From Gigantopelta aegis (lineage: Eukaryota; Mollusca; Gastropoda; Neomphalida; Peltospiridae): a stretch of 64,000 nt of DNA. Made by a program: the position numbers and the translations under genes. This document shows positions 25,001 through 34,990 of this stretch, in pieces (position 1 is the stretch's first letter; each line of letters begins with the position of its first letter). Below the pieces are notes generated by a model. It did not search any database. It saw only the letters and a list, made by a program, of their open reading frames with translations, and was not told the DNA's origin. Location of the stretch: assembly GCF_016097555.1 (NCBI RefSeq), contig NW_024533026.1:1-64000 (forward strand), in the 5' to 3' direction.

Positions 25001-28000
25001 TGAATGCTTAACTAATACTCATAACTGTGATAGTAATGCTACCTGTATCAACACTGCTGGCAATTTCACATGTACTTGTAACACTGGATATGAAGGAAAT
25101 GGAGAGTTGTGTACAGGTTTGTAGTTTATTAGTAATATACATACAACATTAATAACAAAATCAAGAGAAATAATGGGTAATTTTAAATATAATATTAATT
25201 CCATTCTTTAGACATAGATGAATGTTTAACTAATACTCATAACTGTGATAGTAATGCTACCTGTATCAACACTGCTGGCAATTTCACATGTACTTGTAAC
25301 ACTGGATATGAAGGAAATGGAGAGTCATGTACAGGTTTGTAGTTTATTAGTAATATACATGAACATTAATAAAAAATCAAGAGAAATAATGAGTAATTTT
25401 AAATATAATATTAATTCCATTTTTTAGACATAGACGAATGCTTAACTAATACTCATAACTGTGATAGTAATGCTACCTGTATCAACACTGCTGGCAATTT
25501 CACATGTACTTGTAACACTGGATATGAAGGAAATGGAGAGTCATGTACAGGTTTGTAGCTTATTAGTAATATACATGAACATTATAACAAAATCAAGAGA
25601 AATAATGAGTATTTTAAATATAATATTAAATCCATTTTTTAGACATAGACGAATGCTTAACTAATACTCATAACTGTGATAGTAATGCTACCTGTATCAA
25701 CACTGCTGGTAATTTCACATGTACTTGTAACACTGGATATGAAGGAGATATAAGTCATGTACAGGTTTGTAGTTTATTAGTAATATACATGAACATTTTA
25801 ACGAAATCAAGAGAAATAATTAGTAATTTTAAATATAATATTAATTCCATTTTTTAGACATAGATGAATGCTTAACTAATACTCATAACTGTGATAGTAA
25901 TGCTACCTGTATCAACACTGCTGGCAATTTTCACATGTACTTGTAACACTGGATATGAAGGAAATGGAGAATCGTGTAAAGGTTTGTAGTTTATTAGAAA
26001 TATACATATTATTAATAGCAAAATCAAGAGAAATAATAGACAATTTTATAATATAATATTAATTCAATTATATAGACATAGATGAATGCTTAACTAATAC
26101 TCATAACTGTGATAGTAATGCTACCTGTATCAACACTGCTGGCAATTTCACATGTACTTGTAACACTGGATATGAAGGAAATGGACAATCATGTGCAGGT
26201 TTGTGGTTTGTTATTTAGATGAAATTAATAATGCAGATATAAATAAAGAAAAATAAAGTACATGTCGATGTAGGGGGGGCTAATATCATTATTTTATAAT
26301 GTGTGTAAACAAGATAGTTCCTATGACATTTTGACCACACCTACATAATAGCACTTGTACAAACACTGAATGTTAGTTAAAATGAATTTATAGTTTTAAA
26401 TGGTTGCCTTGTTTGGTTAACTACTTTTCATTTTTCAAAAAATGTGTTATTTTTTTTGTACTTAAAACATTTATGTCAGCAGCATGTTCTTTGACAGCCC
26501 TAAGTAGTGTTAAATAATACAGTATACTTTCTTCTTCTTTTTAATATCTTATGTTTGTTACAAAGCAGCAACTGTAACCAGCTCAATTGTACTTATCACA
26601 ACCAGTACTATTTCTTCTTCTCCATCACCTTCAGGTAAGTCAGCACACACAATAGTGATATCATTCTACACTTTACAATGATATAGTTATTGTACTTTGT
26701 GCAAGTGAGGTAGATTCTGTGTATAACCTTTTGTGGGACATAACGTATGTTGGAAATATTATTACCAAATATTGTCCACCTAGAAGATCAGGTAAATTGT
26801 GTTCTGTATTTAGCATTGAGTAGATATATCTACAATGGTTGTTATGTTTATGTATAGGTAATATCAGTAGACAATGTACTAGTAATGGACTATGGTCTGA
26901 GATCAATCAAAGTGCTTGCCCTTTAGTGCAATTGATAGAAGATTTTGATAAAGTAATGTTGAACACAGCATGCAAAAGATCATGTTTAAAAATGTATCTA
27001 TTGTTTACAATACCACTTCATTATAAATGATATTTCTTTTCTTTAGTTGAAAAAAATAACTTCTAATAACACAAACATTACATCACAAGAACAGAATGAT
27101 GTTATCAACAACATTACTCAAAATATTGTTAATGTCACACAAACAGTATTTAACAACATCAGATGTCATCACTATTAACAAAATTGTAGATACATCAATT
27201 GTCATTCTTACATCTAACATTGGTGATACTAGTGTTACTAATCCCTTCCTTGTATCTGTAAGCATTAATGTTGTTTAAGTACAAAGCCTTGTTAATTAAA
27301 TATGACTTCTTTATTGCTCCAGGAAATTCTTGACATTTTTAATAACCTACTAGATGACCAGCCATACTGATGAATTGTCACAACTTAACGTTTGTAACAT
27401 GAAACAAACTACATTACATATTTTAGTGTGTATTTTCCAAATACAGGATGATTTTGGAGGGGAGAAGCTAATGAGCAACATTGAGGATTATGGCAAATAT
27501 GCAGGAAATTCTTAGTTTACTATGATAATATTACTAATGATACATTTGCAGCTGAAAAAAGAAAAATTTAGGTGATTTTTGTCAATATGCATCACTAATA
27601 TTATGTTTCATTGTACCATAGTATTTCAGGCAGATATTCAGGACAAATATCGTCTTAGTGATGTCGTTTTTTCCTCTTACTTCCAAGTTATCCGTTTATA
27701 CTGTTAATGATAGTTTATCTCATGTAAGAATACCATATCAACATCTTGAAGATCGCCAAACAGAAGGTTTGTTTTAATATTCCTAATATTTGTCTTTTTT
27801 TATCAATTTCATTTTAAGACAACAAAGTTGCTGTAATAAATGCATTAATTAACAACATTGCTGAAGTTCTCCCAACAAGTTTAACAAAGTCAGCATTATT
27901 ACTCTTTTCTGATTGGCTTGATTCAATTTCTGTAGTTTTACTGAGAATGTTCCAGTGACACAAGTTATTACAACTCAAGTTATCTCTAGTAACACTTCTA

Positions 28001-30006
28001 GCCAAATTCCTGGTATTAAATTTCACCACTGTACCAGTATGTAACATATAATTTTGCTAGCTCTATATATAGCTACTTCAGTATAGTTACTGTAAATGTT
28101 TAGTCAAAAATTTGTTCTTTACTTATAACAAATGATTTTGTTAGCCGTATAGCATGCTAATGGAATATATTTACAATAATGTTTAATCAAACTTGTTCTT
28201 TACTTATCACTTAGTTTCAAAATGCATCAAATCCACGATGTGCATTTTGGACTTTTCAACGCAAGTTTTCCATCTAGCTATTATATTATCATTATATATA
28301 TCTGTTATATTTAATAGGGCCAATAGTAATGGTACCTGGTCTACAGATGGTATTGAGTTAGTGTCTATCAAATATAAAAATAACAAAGAAAGGGATTCAG
28401 TATAACCTAATATGTAATAGCAGTCACATAACTCCCTTTGTTGTATTAGTGGATTTACATGGAGTGGAGGTAGACATACCTTATATCATATGTGCAAGTA
28501 CATGATATTTCTGTACCTTAATTCATTCTATAGATTCCAAAAGATGAGTACATTGCTCTAGAGGTAGTGACATATGTTGGTCTCACTGTTTCGAGTATTT
28601 GTTTTGTATCTTAACTATCATTGTTTTACTAACTCTCAAGTAAATGACAGTATAACAATTTATAGGTTCGTCATATATATCTACATTTTACAGAAAAGAA
28701 CTCATTCAAAATGTTCAGTATTTAGTGCATTTTAATTTGAGCATAGCTCTGCTTGGTGGCTATGTCATTTTTATATTTGGTATTGATGATAAAGTTATTG
28801 ATTTAACTAGCTCAAAGGTACATACAAAATTTGTTCTTTATTTATATTCACATGGTATTTTTCAGATTGGTTGTGGATTCATAGCAGCTCTTCTTCATTA
28901 CTTCTTTTTAGCTGCTTTCTGTTGGATGTTATGTGAAGGCATCATGTTGTTTTTACAACTAGTTATTGTATTCTCTTCAATTTCTAAAAGATGGTATCTT
29001 TACCTGCTCATTGGATGGGGTAATAAACATTTTGATACGATAGTATTATTTCTTGTATATAGGTCTACCAATTATTCCTGTGGGTGTATCAGTGAGTATA
29101 CTTTATGAAAATTATGGTGTGCTTGGGAAATAGTAAGTTAGTATAAAAGTATTAATTATTTTATAATATTGTCCACCATGTAGTTGTTGGATTGATTTCA
29201 GTAGACGGGCTGTTATATGGGCTTTTCTAGGACCAGCATTGTTGATTATTTTGGTAATTAAATAGATAGTTAGATAAATATTAAGAGAGAGACCAACAGA
29301 TGAAAAACTGGACTATGTAACAGTTATTAGATAGATGGATACTGTGATGTGTATTATTACAAATTATTATTAAGGTGTATTATTACAAATTGCACATAGA
29401 TCAATATTGTACTGCTGATGTTAGCTATTCCAGCAATGGTACGCTATTATAAAAGACGACAAAAACACAGTCGAATAAAAGACAAGAAAAAAAGGAGATA
29501 TTATCAGGTGTTGAAGCATTGTTGACTTTGTTAATTTCATTTACCTTTATTGTTAGAAAGAAGAAAAAACTATCATTGGGTCACTAATATTGCTTCCTTT
29601 ATTGGGAATAACCTGGCCACTTGGTCTGTTTGTAATCAATCGTCATGCTACAGTGTTTGCTTGGTTGTTCACTATCTTTTCAACTTTTCAGTAATATAAT
29701 GATGCATTTGGAAGTTTTATAACTTTTAACTTTAGGGATGTTTCATTTTCATATTCAATGTGATAAGAATTGAGAAGGTATATAACACAGATTCTTGTAA
29801 TTTGATATATTATATATTTTTATAGATTAAGAAATGCCTTGTTTCAAATGTGTTGTCCAAAGCTATCAAAGGTATAAACTATGATAATGATTATTATTGT
29901 GGATTGTATATTGCTGTAGAAATCAAGACAGCAGGAAGCATTAATCTAGGCAGAACAGAAAGAATCATAGCCAACACATGTCTAACTTTGACAATTTGGT
30001 TCATTA
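9944..30006 (+). CDS. Giant adhesion GPCR: signal peptide, 2 SRCR, 59 cbEGF, HRM-like, GAIN/GPS, 7TM
   Basis: One exon chain fits a single protein of about 3,300-3,500 residues. A signal peptide (9944-10036) is followed by SRCR 1 (10086-10432), SRCR 2 (10479-11410), a Ser/Thr linker (11571-11627) and 59 cbEGF exons (13453-26198). Next come a second linker (26566-26634), a hormone-receptor-like Cys module (26687-26952), the GAIN region (27047-28036), GPS (28215-28469) and seven helices (28534-29800). The tail ends S-N-F-D-N-L-V-H at TAA (30004-30006). Most ectodomain exons end in phase 1, so all junctions from SRCR 2 into the EGF array and out again agree. Family-B2 receptors sense adhesion or mechanical cues and are autoproteolysed at the GPS. 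One-base indels break about ten EGF exons, SRCR 1 and parts of the GAIN and 7TM regions. Whether all exons are spliced into one transcript is inferred, not seen. Confidence 0.8.
10086..10432 (+). other. SRCR domain 1 (two exons)
   Basis: Exon 10086-10210 encodes [14 protein letters not shown], then [14 protein letters not shown]. Exon 10267-10432 encodes the second half with N-S-V-L-D-C-P-Y-N and A-N-I-F-C-Q. This is the Cys and W-G order of scavenger receptor Cys-rich domains, an extracellular ligand-binding fold. Two T bases appear to be missing after W-G-S-I and one T is extra before the C-T-G-N-E segment. All three sites are T runs, and the SRCR frame resumes after each. Confidence 0.75.
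10479..11410 (+). other. SRCR domain 2 (two exons)
   Basis: Exon 10479-10670 encodes [34 protein letters not shown] and V-V-C-I-Q. Exon 11235-11410 encodes [21 protein letters not shown] and D-V-A-I-V-C-D. This is a canonical SRCR domain divided by a 564-bp intron. The frame slips once between about 11260 and 11285. Confidence 0.8.
11571..11627 (+). other. Ser/Thr-rich linker exon before the EGF array
   Basis: A 57-nt, phase 1-1 exon that encodes a Thr/Ser/Ala-rich spacer ([15 protein letters not shown]). Its donor reads gcaagc, so it would be a GC-AG intron. It is clearly related in bases to the linker exon that follows the array (26566-26634), including the polypyrimidine and gttacaaa stretch upstream. 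Confidence 0.6.
11736..11982. mobile_element. Inverted-repeat (MITE-like or foldback) element
   Basis: The left end (11736-11765) and right end (11952-11982) are near-perfect reverse complements over about 30 bp, with the core tgtttaggcattgatacat. The middle is a series of AATTGAT/TCAATATTGA blocks that also pair with each other, so the whole 247 bp can fold on itself. No open frame and no clear target-site duplication were found. Confidence 0.6.
12930..12983. repeat. (TTA)n microsatellite
   Basis: About 16 trinucleotide units with one interruption, inside the long intron upstream of the EGF array. Confidence 0.9.
13453..26198 (+). repeat. Tandem array of 59 cbEGF exons, period about 217 bp
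   Basis: Each unit is a 123-nt phase 1-1 exon plus an intron of about 94 nt. Each exon encodes one six-Cys calcium-binding EGF of 41 residues: D-I-D-E-C, H-N-C, S-N-A-T-C, then [14 protein letters not shown] and C-T. My hand count of exon starts is 13453, 13671, 13876, 14093, 14306, 14524, 14741, 14958, 15176, 15395, 15612, 15828, 16045, 16262, 16479, 16695, 16910, 17126, 17343, 17560, 17777, 17993, 18212, 18429, 18646, 18863, 19080, 19297, 19514, 19735, 19952, 20169, 20387, 20605, 20820, 21037, 21255, 21461, 21679, 21928, 22145, 22363, 22580, 22797, 23014, 23252, 23468, 23685, 23902, 24121, 24338, 24559, 24777, 24994, 25212, 25428, 25643, 25858 and 26076. Lengths other than 123 nt occur at exons 1, 3, 5, 29, 32, 36, 39, 45, 46, 57 and 58. 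The D-x-D-E Ca site and the C-x-N-x4-F-x-C-x-C hydroxylation consensus recur in nearly all. Introns are as alike as exons. Confidence 0.95.
13876..13989 (+). other. Variant EGF exon 3 lacking two cysteines
   Basis: This 114-nt in-frame exon reads [16 protein letters not shown] at its end. It lacks Cys 5 (a 9-nt deletion) and Cys 6 (TGT to TCT). Its following intron is also unlike the array consensus. The same variant reappears at exon 45 (23014-23128), where it is one base longer and out of frame. Confidence 0.75.
26199..26565 (+). other. Intron after the last EGF exon
   Basis: The intron starts with an array-like donor but then diverges completely from the 94-nt array introns, marking the end of the amplified region. 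No coding signal was seen. Confidence 0.5.
26566..26634 (+). other. Ser/Thr-rich linker exon after the EGF array
   Basis: A 69-nt phase 1-1 exon that encodes [20 protein letters not shown]. It is a paralogue of the linker at 11571-11627, with a normal gtaagt donor. It is a probable O-glycosylated spacer between the EGF stalk and the membrane-proximal modules. Confidence 0.65.
26687..26952 (+). other. Hormone-receptor-motif-like (HRM) Cys module (two exons)
   Basis: Exon 26687-26791 encodes [14 protein letters not shown] and K-Y-C-P-P. Exon 26858-26952 encodes [13 protein letters not shown] and S-A-C-P. The order C / W / G / C-P / R-x-C-x-x-x-G-x-W / C matches HRM modules, which often precede GAIN domains in adhesion GPCRs. 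Phases agree with the neighbouring exons. The call rests on pattern alone. Confidence 0.55.
27047..28036 (+). other. GAIN-domain region of the aGPCR (several exons)
   Basis: Exons near 27047-27257, 27323-27390, 27448-27570, 27631-27764 and 27819-28036 encode helix-rich then strand-rich segments typical of GAIN subdomains A and B. Readable pieces are [44 protein letters not shown] and [12 protein letters not shown]. The position just before a recognisable GPS supports the call. Several one-base frame slips occur, and exon borders in the middle are approximate. Confidence 0.6.
28215..28469 (+). other. GPS autoproteolysis motif (two exons)
   Basis: Exon 28215-28264 encodes [12 protein letters not shown], the first GPS half with C and W. 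Exon 28318-28469 encodes [10 protein letters not shown] and later [14 protein letters not shown]. The H-I-T tripeptide stands where H-L-T or H-L-S is cleaved in the family, between I and T. Two of the four usual Cys are replaced (Ile after D-G and Ser before S-H-I-T). One frame slip lies between the halves. Confidence 0.75.
28534..29800 (+). other. Seven-transmembrane domain, adhesion (B2) GPCR type
   Basis: Consecutive small exons encode the helices. TM1 is 28534-28639 ([13 protein letters not shown]). TM2 is 28694-28817 ([11 protein letters not shown]). TM3 is 28866-29019 ([15 protein letters not shown], the hallmark B2 segment). TM4 is 29063-29132. TM5 is 29184-29253 ([11 protein letters not shown]) with 29400-29507. 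TM6 and TM7 are about 29557-29690 ([14 protein letters not shown]) and about 29736-29780 (F-I-F-I-F-N-V-I-R). The conserved Cys at the start of TM3 (I-G-C-G-F) is present. A tail exon (about 29826 onward) and a last exon ending at 30006 follow. Confidence 0.85.
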
Positions 30007-32650
30007 ACGTACCATTACTTTAATTACTGTTACCAACTTAATTACTTGCCATTGTTATAGAAAATTTTGTATCTTGTTTGTTTTTTGATAAAAATTATTC
30101 ACTAGCACATTATTATCATAGCTATAGGTTAAGTGATACTATTTAGTATATACAGGTGTATAGTCTTATCAAAGCTATTGTAAAAAACAAAATATAGCTG
30201 CTATTTCACTTTAATTTTCATAAAACATTTTTTCTACAATGTAATGCACATTATAGTTATGATAGCTTTTAAATATCATAATTAGGACAGCTGTGACATG
30301 CCCATGATAATTATACTGCATGCAGTAGGTTTGAATGGGTATAATTGATAGTGGATCTAATACATACACAATACTATAGCAAACCTTATCAGCTTCTCCT
30401 CCACAACTCACTCTATACATGGAATTCAAATATTCCATAAACTCATATCATAACATCATATGAATTCATATTTACTTTATCATACATGTTATATGATGTA
30501 CTCCAATTTCTGCAAATACTATATAATTAATGTACACATGTATTGGCTGTGAACTCATTTTTAATTAAGATCCTTAAAATCAAACAACTTTAATGAATAT
30601 TTGGATACTTTCGATTATCTTTTGCTGGACTACTTTATATATGTAGTCATTATTAGCTCAGTTTCATAAAGAATTTGTTTTTGGCTTTAAATCTGAACAA
30701 TGGTCAAAATATAAACCCATAAATAGTAAAACATTATAAGTATCATACTTTAAAATGACTTATTGCAAGTAAATCAAATGATTACATTTTCATTGTGATG
30801 ATCACTGAAGGATATATGACATGTGGTGATCAGAAGTCAAAGACTACAAAAATTCACAAAGTTACACAGAATCTATTTAAAAAAAATTCAAATAACAATG
30901 AAAGTTAGAGCAGTGATTATCCCTACATCTATCAAATGACCAACAACCAGTGGAAATATTTGTGTAATGTCATTGGAAACTTCACCAAATTTCGTTATAT
31001 TCTTCAGTCATTCAGCATTAACTTCATCAATGTTATTTTTAATGTATCTGAATTTTCAGTTGGATTAATCCATTGGAAGTTGCATGACTTGAGCAATGTA
31101 ACTAATTTGTGTATGTAAATTGTGAAATTGTAGCCACTTTTACTGTGTCATTTGATGACATAATTACTTCTTTTTATGTTTATATATAAATACATTTATA
31201 ATGGTTGTATCTTAGTAAAATAACAAATAATTTAGTAATATTTACCCATCTAATTGCTTATTTATCTATTAATCCATACATCCATATGTATATCACTCTT
31301 ATTAAGTAATAATCCATATATTAATTAAATCATGAATACATTCATCTACTCAGCAATTTTTGTTAATGTCATTTACAATATATTGTGTATATGGATGTGT
31401 TTTTATTGTTGTGGTTAATGTTGCTTTTGTTATGATTGCAATTCATATTGTAGACATATTATTACTTATTAATAGCATATGCTCAATTGTGTACTCAGAC
31501 CACATGTCAACTCTCTCACTTTTCTAATGTATTTTGTGTTTCTTGTAGTTATCATAGACATAACATTGTTACCAAGCTAAAGATATTATATATACAACTG
31601 CTTCTTTTGATCAAGAATATGAGTTGGAATTAGACATACTTTAAGTAATAATGAATGTGCAACAACAACACACAATTGTGTGCATGACTTAACACTGCTT
31701 GCTCTAGCACATACTAATCAATTGCATATATAGAACATTGGTGTTGAAAGAACCAATCATTAACATTTTACAGTGGTGCACATATTACTATTAAAGATGA
31801 TATATTATTTGACACTGATGTTACTCATGTCTTCACACTTTTCCATTTATGGTATGGTTTTAATATACTAGGTGTACCTTGTCATTGATTAGTGTTAATG
31901 ATTACAAATGCTACAATAAATATCGTGTATAAATGTCTTTTTAATAACCAAAATGGATCAAACACAGCCAAAATAAATTATTAATATATATAAACTAAAA
32001 CTTACATGATGAAATAAGTGATAAATAACATAATCTAAGTGATAAGATGAAGTAACCATAACCTACATGATGTAATAGATAAAATATTGCTCCTACAGGA
32101 AAAGCTCAGGTAAGAACTGAAAAATGATGAAGAATATATGATCTACTTGACATGTCTGTCAATGAACAAAAAAAGGAATAATTACAGTAAGTAAAAATGC
32201 ATTTTTAAAAAAGATATACCTATAAATAAACAGAACACACTAATAATGTAATAGGTAATAAACCCCAACCTCTTACAATTATAGGTGTCCTGATTTACAT
32301 TAAGGGACCATCTTCTGTCAAAACATTTGTGACCTGATTTGTGATATGTTTTATAATAACAGTGGTTTCTTTTTATAAATCAAGTGTTTCCAGAAGTGAT
32401 TCTTTTATTGCATAAGAGGTCACATTTATTTGTTATAATAATTATTCAAATGTCTGTATGTGATAATATATAAGCTATAATATGTAGGCTGCTGTTGCTA
32501 TTGAACAAAGGTACAATGCTAACTGATCATGTACATATATAACACTAACATTGTGATGATGTTAAAACTTACTTTCATTTTCATGGTTTGTTCACACTAA
32601 AGTACAATCAATTATCATAATAATACACAGTCTTTATAATTTGTTACGAC
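30007..32650. repeat. Intergenic block duplicated at 38.97-41.5 kb
   Basis: From about 30012 the sequence runs collinear, with small indels, with about 38965-41501 and continues into the type II transporter start. A 92-codon hydrophobic frame is intact at 40156-40434 but broken in this copy (31332-31560), which argues against it being a selected gene. No other gene is recognised here. Confidence 0.75.
32304..32430. repeat. Small foldback repeat (copies also near 41142-41270 and 48249-48345)
   Basis: The stretch begins aagggaccat and later carries an inverted counterpart near cagtggtttctttt. The segment catttgtgacctgatttgtg also has an inverted partner, gaggtcacaaa, seen best at 41248-41266. 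Similar sequence recurs near 41142 and 48249. This is a MITE-like pattern, though two of the three copies lie inside larger duplications. Confidence 0.4.
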
Positions 32651-33003
32651 ATGAAGTTACTTTGTTACAAGAGGAAACCTAAATGTGCCAGTTCTTGGTC
32701 AGTAATGATGATTATTCTTGTGGATGCCTTATTGTATCTACACATCAACCTACTGTTGAATATGGAATTAAAAGCCTACAATGACAATCAGCTTGAGGAT
32801 GTTCAAAGTTACATGTATATAATTCTATTTGCTATCTTATATTGTCTATTATTTCTTCTACCCTTTTTTTTGGTGTACTTGCTGATGTGAAAACATGGGT
32901 TAGATATAACATTATTATTTACTGGTGTGGCTTTCTCATTTACTTCTTGGATAATTGGTGGATTAGCAGGCATTGCAAGGTTGTACTTTGCAGACTTCAA
33001 TAC
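32651..33003 (+). pseudogene. POT-like transporter type II, 5' fragment interrupted upstream of a retroelement
   Basis: It starts M-K-L-L-C-Y-K-R-K-P-K-C-A-S-S-W-S-V-M-M, with helix 1 and then a frame-shifted stretch carrying F-T-S-W-I-I-G-G-L-A-G-I. It matches the type II genes at 41502 and 45708 up to R-L-Y-F-A-D-F-N and then diverges. The next recognisable piece of the same gene is at 36487-36622, beyond the retroelement. About 300 bp present in the 41.5-kb copy is missing between the two remnants. Confidence 0.75.
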
Positions 33004-33107
33004 TGTTAATTGTTACGTATTGGTAATATGGGTGGTCACTCTCTTTAATGGAAATTCCTTTTATTGTTGCCTGGTATGGCAGTCCTATGATCATTTTGGA
33101 CCACATG

Positions 33108-33198
33108 GTATATATATATATATATATAATTATATATATATATGATATATATTATATATATATATATATAATTATATATATATATATATATATATAAT

Positions 33199-33231
<33 letters not shown>

Positions 33232-33247
33232 AATTATATATATACAC
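33108..33247. repeat. (TA)n tract
   Basis: About 140 bp of almost pure TA dinucleotide with regular taatta interruptions, self-complementary throughout. It borders the truncated 3' end of the minus-strand retroelement. Confidence 0.95.
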
Positions 33248-33254
33248 ACATGAA

Positions 33255-33830
33255 CAGTCCACATGGATTCTAGCCAAGGCTTAGCTGGCCACAACCATGG
33301 ATTAGTGGTGCTCTAGGAGGAGATGGCTTGACAGATAGACAAGGCTCACATGATTTTACTAAGGTGTCTATATCAGAATATACTCCTGGCACCATACATG
33401 GCTTCTCGTAATAGCTTTCATCCGGTAATACCTGGATGATCTTTGGTGCAATTCATTTAACACTTTACTCCTGTATTTGAGTGGTACAAGTACACGAATA
33501 CCCCACATAACACAGTTTCCTTCAATAGTCAGTTCATGTCTACGATTGAAGTAAGTTTTAAGCTCATGAGGTACACTACTAGGCCCACCGTTTGGGTATA
33601 TCTGAGCACCTTAGACAAAATACTGTCAGTAGAAGTGGCTAAAGCCAGTTGTTTAGCAGTCAAAGGTAAGGCTTCTAATTGACTCAAATTAAAAATACTA
33701 TCAAAACAGACACCCCCAATTTTCTCATTAGTGGAAAAGGTAATCTTGACAAGGCATCTGATTAGCATGTAATTTAGTAGGCCTATAGGAGATATCATAA
33801 GTGTAGGCTGAAAGTAAGGCCCAACGCTGG
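33255..33830 (-). pseudogene. Retroelement integrase N-terminal part (zinc-binding linker region)
   Basis: A frame at 33798 to 33529 carries L-P-L-T-A-K-Q-L-A-L-A-T and L-S-K-V-L-R-Y-T. Further fragments toward 33255 read W-G-I-R-V-L-V-P and P-W-L-W-P-A-K-P-W, the usual passage just before the integrase core. The D-D-E core itself is missing at the truncation. Confidence 0.6.
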
Positions 33831-33849
33831 CATCTAGCTGCAGCCTAAG

Positions 33850-34990
33850 GATGGGATACCCCTATTAGGACTCAAAATAGTAGACAAGGGTTTTTATGGT
33901 CTGTTATAAGGGAGAATTTACGTCCATACAAATATTGGTGGAATTTTTTTACACCCAAAAACTAGAGATAAGGCCTCTTTCTCAATTTTTCAGCAGAGGT
34001 GAGAGTGCGTGATGCAAAGGCAATTGGTTTTTCAGAAAACCATCAGGGAATGAATGTGAAATAACTGCACCCACACATAGGCAGAGGCATCAGTAGCTAA
34101 ACTTAGGGGAAGTGACTGTCATAATGTACAAGTAATCGATTAGATACTAACTTTTTCTTGACAGTGGTTTACAGCTTGGTCACATGCAATAGTCCCTTCT
34201 ATTTAGTATCTAGTCTTAACAATTGATTAAGTGGTGTAGAACTGAAGCCAAATTAGACACAAATTTACCATAATAGTTGACGAATTCCCACAGGGATCGC
34301 AATTGTTGTGTATTTTTTGGGGTACTGGGGCATTGAGAATAGCCTGAAGCTTTTTATCTGAGGAATGCAACCCTTTTTCATCTATTACATAACCCCAAAT
34401 ACTCTACTCGATTAGTTAAAATTCACACTTACTGTATTTCACTGTAATTCCTTCACTGGCCAGTCTCTTTAGCACTTCTTCAAGACTCTTCATGGTGCTG
34501 TGTTAAGGTAGATCCCGTCACCAAGATATCGTCGATATAACAGAGCACATTAGGAATTCCTTGCAGTAAGGTATCCATACACACGTGAAATAATGCTGGG
34601 GCTGAGGCAAACCCCAAAGGGAAGCCTATTGTATTGATACAACCCACGATGAGTATTGATTGTTACTAAGTGTCTACTATCTTCATGTAGTGTCAACTGT
34701 TGATATGTTTGCCATAAATCAATTTTGGAGAAATTTTACCACCAGAGAGTGTAGCAACAGATCATCTGGCTTAGGTAAAGATACTATCAATCTCAAGAGA
34801 GGGTTTATAGTCACTTTGTAGTCACCGCAAATTCTTAGTTTCCCATCTTTTTTTGGAACGCGATAATCGGTGCTGCCCCCAACTACTACTAAGTTTGGTT
34901 ATGATGCTGGCATCTTCCAATCGCTGTAACTCTTGTTCATATTTTCCCTCAGGGCAAAAGGCACGGGCCTTGGTCTGAAAAACTTGGGCT
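33850..34990 (-). pseudogene. Retroelement reverse transcriptase and RNase H remnants
   Basis: Pieces in several frames read R-P-V-P-F-A-L-R-E-K-Y, L-V-T-I-N-T-H-R-G-L, Y-N-R-L-P-F-G-V and Y-I-D-D-I-L-V-T-G (the catalytic YxDD box, near 34520-34545). Near 33890, L-I-T-D-H-K marks RNase H. Multiple stops and frameshifts make it inactive as read. Confidence 0.75.

Noticed and set aside
24363..25204. Minus-strand frames of about 60 codons in the EGF array
   Set aside because: They are antisense shadows of EGF exons and introns.
15645..25664. Sixty-odd-codon plus-strand frames beginning [11 protein letters not shown]
   Set aside because: They read an EGF exon in the wrong frame and continue into the intron; they recur only because the array repeats.
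13453..26198. Regularly spaced near-identical repeats resembling a CRISPR array or satellite
   Set aside because: The repeat is a 123-nt coding exon with consensus splice sites and a 94-nt intron; the period of 217 bp and the conserved cbEGF translation explain it.
26673..26906. 77-codon minus-strand frame
   Set aside because: It is antisense to the HRM-like exons on the plus strand.
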